Positions 12,555 to 25,700 of a DNA stretch of 64,000 nucleotides are shown here, piece by piece. Every line of letters begins with the position of its first letter. Position 1 is the first letter of the stretch. Both the position numbers and the translations under genes were made by a program. Below the pieces are notes generated by a model. The model was not told where the DNA came from. It searched no databases and saw only the letters and a list, made by a program, of their open reading frames with translations. This stretch comes from Thunnus maccoyii (lineage: Eukaryota > Chordata > Actinopteri > Scombriformes > Scombridae): contig NC_056550.1 of assembly GCF_910596095.1 (NCBI RefSeq), forward strand, positions 7,898,501 through 7,962,500. Reading direction: 5' to 3'.

Positions 12555-14946
12555 GGTGGCCAAAAAGTTCTGTAATTTCCCTTTTAATTTGAAAGCAAGT
12601 GTCTGAACTCTGATTACAAGTCAGTCAAGATTGATTTCCAGTTCAGGGTCCACTGTAAAACCAGAGAGAGAAAAAAAAATTAAATGCCTGGACAGTAATG
12701 ACAGAAAACACAAACATGTGGTTGTTCAGTCTGCAGAGAATGTGTGTATAATCCATTCTCCACACGGCCAGAGCCAACTATTCATCCACTGTCGGCCCAC
12801 GGTTTCCCTTTTGGAACTACACTAAAAGATGACAGTATGGAAGGAGAGTCAGTCAAGTCCCTGTCTACATCCCTTTCCTCCTCCTTCTCCTCCTCCTCCT
12901 CTCTCTCCCTCTCATGCACAGCTATTCCTGCACGTCTGTCTAAAACGACCGAACGCTCCCTGAAAGCCTTTTCAGCACAGCAGCAGCTTTCAATCAAGAC
13001 AGAATAACAAAGACGATGAATTACAAGGTCACAAGTCAGTTTTTCTGGTTACTGCAGCTTATGTGGTCAGAGAGTTTGGGAATGAGTGGGCACTTGTTCA
13101 GATTTGGTTCAGTGAATAACAGTGTAGGAATACAAAATCCAGCCGCAACTGTAAAAACATCAAAAGGCGTGATTTCACATCAGCTGGTTTGTGTGAAAAA
13201 AGCAATGAAACAAACTGATGTTCACACTGTATTCACTAAGTTCGGTATCTTTGGGAGGACTATCTCAATGTAATTCTCAATTTATGTTTTGCTTGTGACA
13301 CTAACAAGACTATACTCTATTATAACATGCTCTATTCTGATGGCAGATCCATAAGTTACTCATCAGGAATTGTTTACTTTCATTTTGTTGCCTAGGCACC
13401 TTTCTCATTGCAAACCCTTAAATTAACCAGCTTCACATAACTTCTAACAATTTGATTTTTCATATGTTTAACACTCAATACAGCCCTTCTTTAAAAAGGG
13501 TAACAAACTATGTTTTTTGGCTGTATTACTTGGTCACCCCAGTCTTTAGTATGTCAGTCACCTCAGTTTGTAGGCAGTTTACTACCCTACCTCCCATCTA
13601 CACACTAATTACAGAAGTCTTGTAAAACCAAAACAATTTTAATTTGCCTTTGGCTCCAACCTAGTAATTAACACCTTCATGTAGCAGATAGAATATTAAA
13701 GACAAAATGAGACTGGACTGTATATTGGAGCAGCACACTTACTGAAGTATATAAATAACTCTGTTAAGGAAATAATTGGATTGAGTCACTTTATGGGCCA
13801 ATTTCCAAGAGACTGTGGTTCCCCTCTGACTGTTATTTAGGTTTCAAGTTGCCCTACATGTATTAGTGCTTCAGTTTTTTAATCTGAGGTGTTCTCTGTC
13901 TTTAACCTTACTTTCTGAAGCCACACCACCTACATTCACTGATGAAACACATGCATGAAGAAACATTATTGGAAAATCTGCAGTATCTCCAGTCTGTTGC
14001 TTACTAGCAGTGGGTCCTTTGTGCGTGTGTTCAATAGATCTCAGTTTCTGAGGATCTTGTGTGTCTCATCCGATAAGTCCTGTCCTGTCTTCCTCAAAGT
14101 CCAAGCAGAGAGAGCAGGGGGGTCCACCGCTATGCACCGTCTCCCACTAAAGAGGTTTATCCATGTGTGGCACCACACTGGCCATGGGACATCCTGTCTC
14201 CAGGCCTGTCGCCCCAACGCTTTGTCCTCTGATCCCTGGTCCTTCTTCACCCAAGACAGTAGACCTTTGAGAGGCAATGAAAACAATCAGAGTGAAGGGA
14301 AAAGGGAGCTGACACTGCCTAGAAAACGGCAATCAAGTAAAGTGTCGTAATCCAGCGACTGTTTTGTCTGCATCGTCTTGGAAGAAAGATAAAACTCCTC
14401 TGGGATTGTCCATGCACTGGATTAGCTGTTAATCCCTTCTGTTTTTCCTCCCTCTCGGACTCCCTCACTTGCTCTCTGCCGACTTCAATCCACTTAGTTC
14501 TTCGGTGGTTTCCAGGCAGGGGGCTTCTCTGTTTTCATTCAGTTCACTTCAGGCCAGCTAAAGACAGAGACAAGAAATAAAGGAGAGTTACAAACTAGAC
14601 TTAAGACTAGAGCAGGAGCATTAAGGCACACATAAATGTGTCAGGCAACTAAAACTCTGGATTGACTGATGCTGGGAACGTTTTTTTCTCTCTCTCTCTG
14701 TTGTCTGAGGAGTCAGCAAGTCCTCAAGAATTTGTTCAGGAACTCAACTTGCATATAAAACCTGACTTCACAAGGAACTTTGAAGAGTCTTTTATGTATT
14801 TTCTAAGTCTGACTCATATGATTAATTTTCATTTTGATACATTTTTTTGACTGCTGGTTGCACAGAAAATGCTATTTGAAGATATCACATTGAACTCTGA
14901 AAAATTGTGCTTTTTCTCATTTTATAGACTGTTTGTAACAATGTGT

Positions 14947-15020
14947 GTGACGTGACGTGACATGACGTGACATGACGTGACATGGGATAACGTGACGTGA
15001 TGTGCAGTGACATGACATGA
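14947..15020. repeat. Degenerate (GTGAC)n minisatellite with CRE-like half sites
   Basis: About 75 nt of imperfect five-base units alternating TGACG and TGACA (gtgacgtgacgtgacatgac...). Each TGACG is a CREB/ATF half site, so the array is a dense run of potential half sites in the probable 5' intron of cdc42ep1. It may equally be a neutral satellite. Confidence 0.7.
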
Positions 15021-15588
15021 GCCCCTGTCTGCATGTGTTCCCCCGCACAGAGCTGACAGGTCTATCGATATCTTTGTACACAAAATAAATACCATAAATC
15101 TACTTCTCCGTAGAAAAAAGGTTTCCAGCCCCCTCCAGAGGCCCTGTGTATCTTTTTTTTTTTCTGGATACACTATGAGCAAGTTCTTCCTGTCTGCTGA
15201 AGAAATGACTTCCAGGGCAAAGTGAGCACCTTAAGCTCCAAACACGTGACTTCACCAGGTCGCAGCCAGTGTTGGATTAATGTGTCAGGCTGCTGGAGTT
15301 ACTAGTTGAGGTCAATCTGGACCTGTGATATAACCATTTGAGCGAGGTGATGGTGCCACTCTTGCTGGGTACTGGCTCAGGCTCAGATTACCTTCCCTAA
15401 ATCTTCAACTAATCCCACTTTTTCAACTCTTCCAAGAAAAATGTACAGGAGGGGTGGCCGTCATTCAAAGTCATTAATCTCAAGGAAGGTTTAGAAAATA
15501 GGAAGGGAAGGAGGATATGATGAATTCATGGACAGCAGGATGACAGCAGGATTTATAAATTTAGGAGAGTGACCGTTCATAAAGAGGA

Positions 15589-15613
15589 GGGGGGGGGGGG
15601 GGGGGGGGGGGGG
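15589..15613. repeat. 25-nt poly(G) tract
   Basis: An uninterrupted run of about 25 guanines on the + strand. Such tracts can form G-quadruplexes and are error-prone in sequencing and assembly, so the exact length is uncertain. Confidence 0.75.
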
Positions 15614-18600
15614 TTGGATAGATTTTAGCTGTTGCCTGACCACTTCTGATCCCTCAGTAACGTTTAGCTTAAGGGAGCGATTAGGGCCTGTGGGGCACCA
15701 GACGGTGAGAGGCAGATAAACATTAGCAAGGGTGACAAACAACCACTGTTGGCATCAATACCAAGTTTGGATAAAATCAAACAATATCAGAAACTTCTTT
15801 GTGCGATCTCAGTTGAACATTAGTACTTAACTTGCTGGGTAACATCAAGAGTTTCATCCAAAAATGAGATACCCAGCTGAAAAATGCAACAAAAGGGTGT
15901 AATTAAATAAAACTGATTGATGACTTTAAGTTATAGTGAGTATAGTTAGTAGTGTTAGATCTAACAGTAATCTTAGAGCATGAACTTACACTTTTGTTTT
16001 CATTTTGATACATAAACATAACTATTACACATAATGTGGTGTTTTCCGAGCTGAATGAAAATCATTTAAAATTTCCATCCTGAAATCTTTAACTAGCTTT
16101 TCTTTCTTTTCCATCTGTCTGTCTTGCTGATGCTGCATTTCAGCCATCTGATGTCTAATTCACAGCTTTTCTTGGTGTGGTTAACATGTTTACTCCTGAT
16201 TTTATAACTGCCAATTTCTTTTACCCTGTATCAGTGTTTTATATGATTTTCCTCTTCCTTCATGGCTTGGTGAGCAGTAAACGCAGTTCAACTCATATGT
16301 CTTCATGTACAATAAAGTTTAATACCAGCACAGAAATTCACTTTGGGCACTTGAGTCGGAAAATTGGCCTCGTTAGAAACTCAGGAAGGCATTTAGATCT
16401 GCTAAACATGTTATTTATCTGTAAATTGTACCTGCAGACATCCATAAACAAGCCTGTTTCGTGTGAGCTATCTGACTGATTGCAGAGACAGGGACAGACT
16501 GGTTGGGGGGGGGGTTGGAAAGTGTAATGGGAACAACGTGCAATGGGGAGAGCAGACCGGACGCCATCTATTATGGCCATCAAATAAAGGATCTGAGGAC
16601 GCTGATGAGAAACACATTTTTACCTCCTTATTTTTTTTTACATGTTTTTTTCCCAGACTTCTATTTTAGCCTCTTCCTTCAATCAATCTTGCTGTCTTTT
16701 AACTCTCTTCCTCATGTTTTCTCTCTGATTCTCCCTCTGTCACAAAAACACACACACAGACACACACATGCACCATCATACATGCTTCCCTTCCTCACGC
16801 TCCCTCCTGCAAACAGATTTACTATGTTAGTCAAACATCTGGTACCACAGAGCCACAAATTGCAGAACCTGGATTTGATTACATTTGAGGGAATGCTAAA
16901 TCACAGTGGCTCAGAAACAAATACATATGTGCACTTGTACATACACACATGCAGTGTTGTGTCGCAGTGGGTCAACACTGAGGCTGCTTCCTCCATTGGA
17001 CCGGAGGGCCATGGTCCTTTTACAGCACGGCACCAACAAACTGTGGTTGAGGTCAGAACGCCCTGACCATTACGCATTGGCTCCAAAATACAACATTCAC
17101 TCAGTTTACAAGGATCTACTCTTGCAACGTGGCAATACACTTCATGGCCTGCTCAGTCCTTGGTGCGGGTGTGTATATGTGACTGTAATGATTTATGAAT
17201 GTGTATAATATGGATGTATGAGATCTGAAAGTTATGACATGAGTAAATGATGATGTCTGATGTATCAGACTGTGGACACTGATATATGTGTGACATGAGA
17301 TATGTGAACACTCTGAACTTCCTGTTCAGTTCTAGGGATCACACTTTTCAAAATGTTCTGCAGAGTCAACAAAACAGGTCACAAGAAGAAACACATTCTC
17401 TGCACATCAGACCTCATCAACTAGTTCAATGACTTCTTTTACAGCGCACAAAGAAAACATTGCAAAACAACAGCAAGCTTAGCAACCAAATCAATCTTAA
17501 CGGTCAGTTTAAACCCTTGCGTTCATTCACTGGTTTCGTAAATTCTTTTTTTTTTTATGTATGGGACTTCTGTCAACACAGGGCAGGAGAAATGAGGCCA
17601 AGCAACAGTGAAGTGCAAACACATCTCATTCCATTTCAATAGTCCTGCCTAACAAAGGGTATAAGGAAATGTTGCCTCTCCAAACTTCCACCTTGCAAAG
17701 ACAAACAAGGAGGTGCAGTTAGTGAAACATTAAAAGTGGCTGTTTAAAGGAACACTGCTCTCAATAAGTCATGTATGAAAAGTTTGTGTAATCGATGTGC
17801 AGCAGGGTGGAGTAAACTCCTTGACCTTTAAAGATACAATGAAATTCAAATATTTGCACCAATTGTTTGCTAACCCTCCTTATCACTTTTGATTTTTATG
17901 TTTCGCTTTAGTTCTGTTTTTATATCACAAGTGACATGATTTTCACTCGCTGAAAATCATAACCTGTACCTCGACCCCTGAGATCGACTGAGTGTCTTGC
18001 TGAAGGACATTTTGGCAGGCCAGATGTTTGGATTTTAAGTACAGTCTCTTTAACTGTGACGCCACCTCCCTGACAGGCATGCCAGCCCACTGATCTGAGA
18101 TCTGGCACGACTATAGGAGAGTTGTTCCGTGGTTTCACAAGAGGAGCACAGTGACTAATTGATTTTGATTGTTTCCACCAAACACAGATTCAAACTACTT
18201 AGAATCAAACTGCAGTTCATAGGGACTCAGTAGGACAGTGGTATGTACTTAACACTATGAAGTCATATCATTTCTATATGAAACGCAGCTTACAGCCAGT
18301 ACTATCAATATATGAGCTAAAAATACAGATCACCACTGAATTGAAGGGAAGTGATGCTGTAGAAGAGGATGTGCAGAAGGTTAAATATTAGAAGCACTTA
18401 AAAAGGACTTCAAACACAAACTTAAATGCCAGCATTTGGAAAAGTTGCCCCTTTATGACAATGCAGTTTGTTTTCAACATATTGTCAAGATTTTTGAGAT
18501 TCTTCCTCTTGACATATTTTTATTGAATAAGGATGCAGTTTGATGCACCTGCAATGTGAGCGCAGATTATTTGCCCTCATGCAGCTCTGAGTTGTCTCCA

Positions 18601-18994
18601 GCTTGCATCCCAGATGTCTTTTAAAGCTGACAAATAACACATCACACCTAGCAGTAACTGTGCATACGTGATAAATTCGTGGTAGCCTATTACTTAGTAA
18701 AAAACCATGAACATTATAGAGACATGTGAGTCAGATGCATGTGAGCGTGAGAAAATGTTGATTATGTGGTCATTTTGTAAGACAAAGGTGACGCTTTGCA
18801 GGTTCAAAATGTTCCTGCGGCTGCGTTCACTGCGCTCTTCTTTTACGCACACTCTAGTTTATTCTCTACAGAGCCAATAAGACTTGCTTAAACTGTGCTG
18901 TAACTTTTGAACCATTAGAAATTTACAATATGCGTTACGTAACTGTGTATCATACAAGTTCATTTACAATCATCGCTTCTCTGAATAATCTTAC

Positions 18995-19145
18995 CTTAAA
19001 ATAAACGAAAACCGCAGTCCCTTCGCAGAGAAACAACTTCCCCACCTGTTTACTCTGTCACCCTACTGGGTTTGCGGTCCGCTTGGACATGAACTTTGCA
19101 ACAGTGCAGCGGCTCTGAGCTGCTACTGCTGCTGCTGCTGCTGAC
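18995..19145 (-). promoter_or_regulatory. Putative non-coding first exon/promoter of cdc42ep1
   Basis: On the minus strand a sequence ending TTTATTTTAAG is followed by a GTAAGA donor at 18994. Upstream it is relatively GC-rich and carries a (CAG)n run (19121-19143). This would fit the untranslated first exon that the 3' splice site at the start codon of cdc42ep1 requires. The transcription start is not determined, and the link to cdc42ep1 is inferred from strand and position only. Confidence 0.35.
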
Positions 19146-19650
19146 AAGTGGACTGAAAGGGATGCAGAGGAGGAGGAGTAAGAGGAGGAGGGGTTGGGTG
19201 GACTCCAGAAGTGTGAATGACTAAATAATAATGGATTTTGAACGAAGCCTAAAAATCAACATGTTAATCTAAGATAAGTGGATTGAAGTTCTGGGGAGAA
19301 ACTGAGCTGAACAAAAGTTTTGTTGTGGTATTAAAAATGAATGGCTGCCCGGAGTGTACCGTACTGTCTGTCCCCTCTTCTACTAGACCTTGAAGGAAAT
19401 TATGCATCACGGAAACTTTCAGTTTCAGCAAACCTGTAAAAACACGTGTAAAGGGCATTCATTAAAAGAGCAGATGAAAAAGAGAAAGAATGGAACAGCA
19501 AAAGTACAAGTGCATGTAAGTCTGAAGTGATAAAAATCAGCTGCTGTGATGAAGAAAGACACTGAGAACATTCTCTTTTGTGCAATAATAAACTACTTTG
19601 AGTCTTCCCACATTGTCTTGTCTGTGTGTGTTCATGCCTCATGCACAAAT

Positions 19651-19709
19651 GTGTGTGTGTGTGTGTGTATGTGTGTGTTTGTGTGTGTGTGTGTGTGTTT
19701 GTGTGTGTG
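19651..19709. repeat. (GT)n microsatellite, interrupted
   Basis: GT dinucleotide repeats broken by TATG and TTTG interruptions. It lies in the spacer between cdc42ep1 and card10. Confidence 0.85.
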
Positions 19710-20010
19710 AGGAGCCTCCTGGTATCTGAACTCACCGGGTCTTAACCTCGGATCCTCTCTGGCTGCCTCAGACAAATGTGTGACATGTGAACCGAATTCA
19801 AATTGGGCACAGGCAGCAGTGACTTGGATATATGCAGTAAACACAAAGAAACACACACAGATATCATCTCTGACCTTTACTCAGTTCCCTTAAACATGAT
19901 CTCTTGAGAGCCCCCATGGGTGTCATTAACCGTCCTTCCTTCTTTTGACTTCACTCATGACACAAATGCACTCATCACCAACTTTCAACTGGGCATGCAA
20001 CAATAGTGTG

Positions 20011-20012
<2 letters not shown>

Positions 20013-20078
<66 letters not shown>
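20013..20078. repeat. (TG)n microsatellite, about 33 units
   Basis: A pure TG run of about 66 nt. Long pure TG tracts of this kind are abundant in teleost genomes and are often polymorphic. Confidence 0.9.
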
Positions 20079-20079
<1 letters not shown>

Positions 20080-20697
20080 AGCAGGATAAGATGTTTTAAA
20101 AGGGAACTTTTTGACTATTTGATCTTATTTTCAGAGTTTTGGGATAAGTTATAATTTAAATAATCAAACACCACTGATCTTGTCCTTGGGCTCGACAACC
20201 CGTCCATCTTTCACCCTTTGCAGTTTTATGAATGATATTGGTTGTTTAATTTAATTGAACAGAGTTATTTGACTGTTACAGCTGTTTGACATTTTCCTCT
20301 GGTTGCACAGTATCAATGTATTCTTCTACATCAGTGTACACTATATGTATGTATTTGGTGTTTGCTGATCTAAAACAGAAAATCAACCTCATAGACACAT
20401 GCTGATGAGTGTGTGTGTGATGTCTGCATCACCGCACATCTATACATGTACATCTATCAGGACATCAGACCATGACTGTTGTAGCCCAAAAAAGGCCTGT
20501 CCAAAATGAAATAAAATGTCCACGCTAAAATAAAAACAACAAAAAAATGAATGTTTATGTTGAACTCCACTTCAAATCACTTTCACTGCACCCTCTGAAA
20601 TGATGGAATGAAAAATATGGCACTTCATGTTCCCATGATTATATCTGGCCTTTCAGTGAGTTCCAGGGGTTTGAGGTACGTATGCGGTTTCACTTAC

Positions 20698-20747
20698 ATG
20701 CCTAATGGAGGAAGGGAAGGGTCAGTGCTGGCAGCAGCTGCTGCGTC
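20698..20747 (-). other. Isolated 50-nt exon-like block
   Basis: On the minus strand a T-rich tract ending TTTTCAG is followed by 50 nt open in one frame (Asp-Ala-Ala-Ala-Ala-Ser-Thr-Asp-Pro...) and then a strong GTAAGTG donor. It lies 1.6 kb upstream of the putative cdc42ep1 first exon on the same strand. It could be an alternative 5' exon or part of an unrecognised transcript; it could also be chance. Confidence 0.3.
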
Positions 20748-22639
20748 CTGAAAAATAAAAAAAAATGTCAAGAGATGAACAGAAGACAGTAGCCCTTCAG
20801 ACTGAAGCCTAGAAGTTCAAATTGAGGAATAAATTTATGTCTTAGGCCAAAACTTAATTTCCCATGACGGAGGAGAGGAGAGCGGACACACAGGAGAGAC
20901 TGAATCGACTGAGGGATGAGATAAAAGAGAAAACAGCACAGAGCTGTCGACCCTGAGCAAAGGAAAAGGGGACGTGGGTGAAGAGAAGGAGACATGAAGG
21001 GAGGAGAAGAACAGACATGAGAAATGGAGGGATCATTTTCGCCATGAATCTGGGAGGGTGAACACTGCAGCTCCTGTTAACAACAGCTGCAAAATATCAG
21101 ACGCTCTCTGATTAGCAGTGAATGTGAGGGCGAGGAAAAGAAAACCAAGAAGACAGAGGGAGAGAGTGATAATAGGAAATCAGATACCATAAACTATAAT
21201 GTTAAAAATGTTGTTGTCTCTTGTGTGAAATTATATAAGAGTCTGCAACATAGTTCACAGAAATAACTGCATGACTAAACCTCCTTTTAATCATATTGTA
21301 CATTTGAGTTATGAAAGGAGTGCAATTTTATAAGTGACAGAGAGATATAAACAGAGAAACAGAGATCCGACATGGATAAAAGAGGACAAACAGACTAAAA
21401 CATGAAGCTCATGGGCATGAGAGGAGGAAGGAGAGGGAGGTAGAGAGGAAGGCGTGCTACTCAAACAGGATGAAAAACCTCTGAGACAGAAAAAGGTTTT
21501 CTTCACAGGAAATGTCTTTCTCACAAATCAGAGAGGCAGCCAAGAAGCTTTAACTCCTTTCAGACGTTGAAACTCATTTAGTGTTCAACAGTTATTGCTA
21601 TCATTACTGTCTCTCAGACCAAAAAGGTTCAGCCAGTAAAAACATATTTAGTGGAGTCATGTATGAAGTCGATTTTTCTTCGCCCACAGCGTCACTCTTC
21701 ATGGTGGGTGTCCATCAGTCAGGATGTATTTTCTTTGGTTTTGTGAATCTGGGTCCTGTTCTGGAGGACAGATCCAGGTTAGACTCCTGTTCTCATGAAA
21801 CCCAGATGTGCGTTTTGAGAACATTGAGGTAGATATGCGGACGGTTGGGTTGAGGGGTAAATGAAAGAAGTCGACCCCTGTGTCTTTGTTTGGACTATGC
21901 TCCTGTTTCCGTGGATTCTGACCAGCCAGGAAGCTGAGTGTTGGCCTAGAGACAATAGAGCATTGTAATGTTAGTCCTCAGTGCTTTCTAGGCTGTAATA
22001 ATAAAAAAAAAGCCATAAACATACAGATACACAGTCAGACACTTATTCCTGATGCTCATTTTCACCTTTGTTTTTAGAAACTCAGTCTAAATTTAGGAGT
22101 CAGATGTTTTTCAGAAAAATTAAATGACCCACAACAGAACAGAGCTGACTGTTGACTATATCTCAAGTCATAAAGGAGTAATTCACCTTAAATCTATCTA
22201 TTGAGTATCAAATAGTCATCCTTGTATCATAGCAAAACATCCAGAGAAACATCTCAAACCATTCTTGAGACAAAATCCACTTTTATGCTGTTGAACAATA
22301 TGAAAACTCACAAAATGAATGTACATGACATGTACATGATAGCAGGTTTTTTTGGATCATTTCACATGTGCCTGGTTAGGTTTTATACAATTGTAACATA
22401 TATAAGATAATGACAAAAATTAAAAATCTTAAAAATCTATACTCATAAGTATGTTACAAAACATTAAATTGTTACGCTGTAACACTTGAAATATGGAACA
22501 ATGTATTGTGTTGAAAATGTTCAGTGTGCCACACCTGCTGTTCCTCACAGAGAAACAGGCTGCAAACCTTTCAGTCTTGCTTCATCTCACCAAAGAGTTT
22601 CACAAGGTCACAAAACAGCACACTTACCCAGATGGTTCA

Positions 22640-22705
22640 AATCAACTGGGATTTAACCTGCCAACCTTTCAGTTCTCAGTCTGACTCTCTAAACTTGCTA
22701 CAGTC
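22640..22705. repeat. Degenerate SINE-like fragment
   Basis: The run of words 'gggatttaacctgccaacc', 'ttcagttctcagtctgactctc' and 'taaacttgctaca' resembles the tRNA-derived 'gggattcgaaccagcaacc... ctaaccactaggcta' block common in fish repeats. It is too short and diverged to class. Confidence 0.3.
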
Positions 22706-25700
22706 TGATTGCGTACAGACACTCGAGTAGACAAAGATACTTTATCGTGTTACTCCTAGTACTCATACTTGAGCAGAGTCTCTCAGCTTCACAAGGTCAA
22801 GGGTCATACGATGATTTACAGGATAGGATATATAAAACATCTCTCTATTTCTTTAGTTTTTGAGCTACAATTCTTTTTACATCTCTGCTTTATACATTAT
22901 AGATTGTATCAACCTGAAAAAGAAAATATCATAATTGTTGAGATCTGTGCATGTGTGACTGGGGCTGTGGGTAGATTATACTTCACAAGTCAAAAACGTT
23001 GCACAGTTCATTATAGTGATGCTGACGATGTTTTCTACTACTATTGCTCAGTGAATTGACAGCAGAGTCTTACTTTATGCACTGATCATGTGACTGAAGC
23101 TGCAGTAATGCAGTCATGGTCGGTGAAAGAGAGAGCAAATCGAGAAGCTGAGAGAATCCAGTGGCTTTGAGTGAGTCACAGATGCTCAGTAAGGATTAAT
23201 CCCTTGTCCCTGTATGTCTGCCGGGTGGGGAGACAGATGATGATGTCTGGGAGAACATTGAAACCAGCCATTGTACTTCCAGACACACTGTATTCATAGT
23301 CAGAGCACGCACACAGATGCTGGACATGGAAATATGGTCCAGGGTTTATGACTCAATGGCTTCTTATAATCGTTATGAATAACTCACATCTTCACTGTCC
23401 TGTAATAAACTTAAAATATTTGCCTGTTGGACGAAAATATTCTGTTTGTGGGTCTACAGACATAAACATTGTTGTGTAGAGCTCAAAATAGAACTTGAGC
23501 ATCTTAACACACACTGACATTCTCTTGCTTTATTGTTGTCATTTCCAAGAGGAGTGGTTTTCCTGTTTGTGTTTGTTTGGTTGTTGCCAATAAAAAAAAA
23601 AAGGGAACCCCCACATCCAGAGAAATGTGATCCAGCAGCAGGTGAGGCTTGTGGCAAACATGACCCTTGACTGAGCACAGTGACCCCTGGATGTCATCTC
23701 CTAGTTCATCATTTTAAGCATGGTTTAAAAAGTGGAAACCAAGACAGGAACATTAAAACCAACTTCAATACATATACTGAAACATGAGCATAAACATACA
23801 CACATAAATACTCAAGACACACATGTGGAGCCAAAACCTCTGTGCTTATTGTGACTTCTCTATTACTATATGTAACCCTTCTCCTGTTTTAAGGCTAGCA
23901 TGTGGCTAGCAATAGATGCATTTTTTAAAACTGTTTGTGTATCTGCAAATTGATGTGCAGCGGTCGGTAAAGTTGTCTATGTCTGCAGTTCAAAAGTGTG
24001 GTGGGGCTCAGATTTAGACAGCTATGTTACACCCTGTAATTCAAACATCAACTCAAACCTCACTGCTCTGGAAGGAGAGTGACAGGAAGGGAAGCAGCCC
24101 GGGCGTCAGTTTTCACTGGCACCACAAAGTCGTGTGTGTGTACATTTGTCTGCATGGCTTTAGGTATATAGAAATGTGAAAAAACACAGACTCTAAGCAG
24201 AATAATGAATCATTCGTACGCCATAACCCGGGTGACATAGTGAGGGGAACAGGGGTGCTTACTGGCAGACTACTTTGGGCTTTGAGCTGAGACCGAGGGC
24301 AACTAAAATGCCTTTTTATACTCCTACAGTGTATATTTAAGGTTTATATTATTTTTCTTTCACATAGCTGTTGTTTGAAGCACTATCTGGTTGAAAACTG
24401 TAATACTTAAAAAGTGGCTTTATTATTTAAGCACAGCTCTAAACCAAACACACTTCCCCAGTTCCTTCTTGTGTCCAGTATAGGATCAGCTGCATTGTCA
24501 CCATATGATTCCATTGATTTGAAGGATGTCAGGGAAAATTAATACTCTTCTTGCATGACTACTAAAATGTTTCACACACAAAAGCTTTCAAAAGTTTTTT
24601 TAAATTCATTATATGATAAATAAACATTCCCTAAAAGTGTCCTCTGGTTTATTGTTGAAATATTTCTGTCCCACTAATTGTTTTTCCAAGCTTCTTGTTT
24701 GCTTCAATAAGAATTCCTTCACTCTGACCCTGTGGTGTTACTGATGTTGATTCCATGTTAAACAGGAAATTGCATGTCATCCACATCACTACTGGGATGA
24801 GACGGATAAGAGCTCATCAAGCTATGCTGGCGCTGCCATATATGACATTACAGTCGCAGAATGAGAAGACATATTAACTGCATACCTGTACACCACAAGT
24901 GGCTTTCTTAGTCAAGGCAAAAGAATTATCATTACAGAACATCAGTACACAACAACGCCCTTGGAAATATATCTTCCTTTACCAGTAAGGAGTGGTTAAG
25001 ACATTAGTTTTATGGTGCCTGATGTTCATTTCTCACTTATAATCTCAATTTTGTCATAAAGCATCAAGGCTATGTTCAGTACCAGCAGCCTGATCAATGG
25101 TGAAAGCTACTGTCACAGTGTCCTGCCTACAAAGGAAACATAAATCACATGTCAAGATCTAAATCTGTCTCAATTACTCATGTCTCCATCCATCTCTCTC
25201 TCTGCCTGTTTTTCCACCAAAAAAAAAAGTCAAAAAAGAGACATTCTTCAGCGACACAAAGGGGCGATTATGTGCAGCCGCCAAGCTTGAGTCATAGATG
25301 GAGACATGGGGGGTCAGCTGCTGGGTGAAGAGCCAGGCCTGTTGTGTGCTGGGCAGGAGTGGAGTGCAACAAACATAGAAATGAAACCCACAGACTCTGG
25401 TGCTGTTTGAGCTGTACATTGTTGAATATATGAAGGCGTATTTAAATGAATTTAGATATCTGATTTCATGTTTCCTGTGTTATGCATGTGGGGCTGCCTC
25501 CAAAACTTTTCTCCAGCACTCTGTCTAACGTGCACTTGCAATACTACTACTGCAATAAAACCTACTTATTCCACAAAGTGCAGCAGTGATGATTATATCA
25601 GGCTCATCTTTCGAGTTCCTGTTGCCCTGAAGCTGCGTGTCAAACAAAACAGCACAGAGGAAGTGATGAATCAAACCTGTCCCTTGCAAAGTGTTCTTTG

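Larger units (their letters stand above)
12572..18994 (-). other. Probable 5' intron(s) of cdc42ep1
   Basis: No coding exon is seen. On the minus strand a 3' splice site just above 12571 (TTACAG) and a donor at 18994-18993 would bracket this span as intron. A pyrimidine-rich CTTTAG acceptor near 14560 could open an additional non-coding exon around 14400-14560, but I could not find its donor. The stretch contains a TGACG repeat array, a 25-G tract and many short chance frames. Confidence 0.4.

Noticed and set aside
13955-14350. 131-codon plus-strand frame
   Set aside because: No family similarity and no Kozak or splice context; overlaps the probable 5' region of minus-strand cdc42ep1.
16503-17066. 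187-codon plus-strand frame in the cdc42ep1 5' region
   Set aside because: Low-complexity (poly-G start, CA repeats), no splice sites or recognisable domain; probably chance.
17920-18138. Block with words resembling fish SINE/exon fragments (cttgctgaaggacattttggcagg)
   Set aside because: Too diverged for confident assignment, and no boundaries seen.
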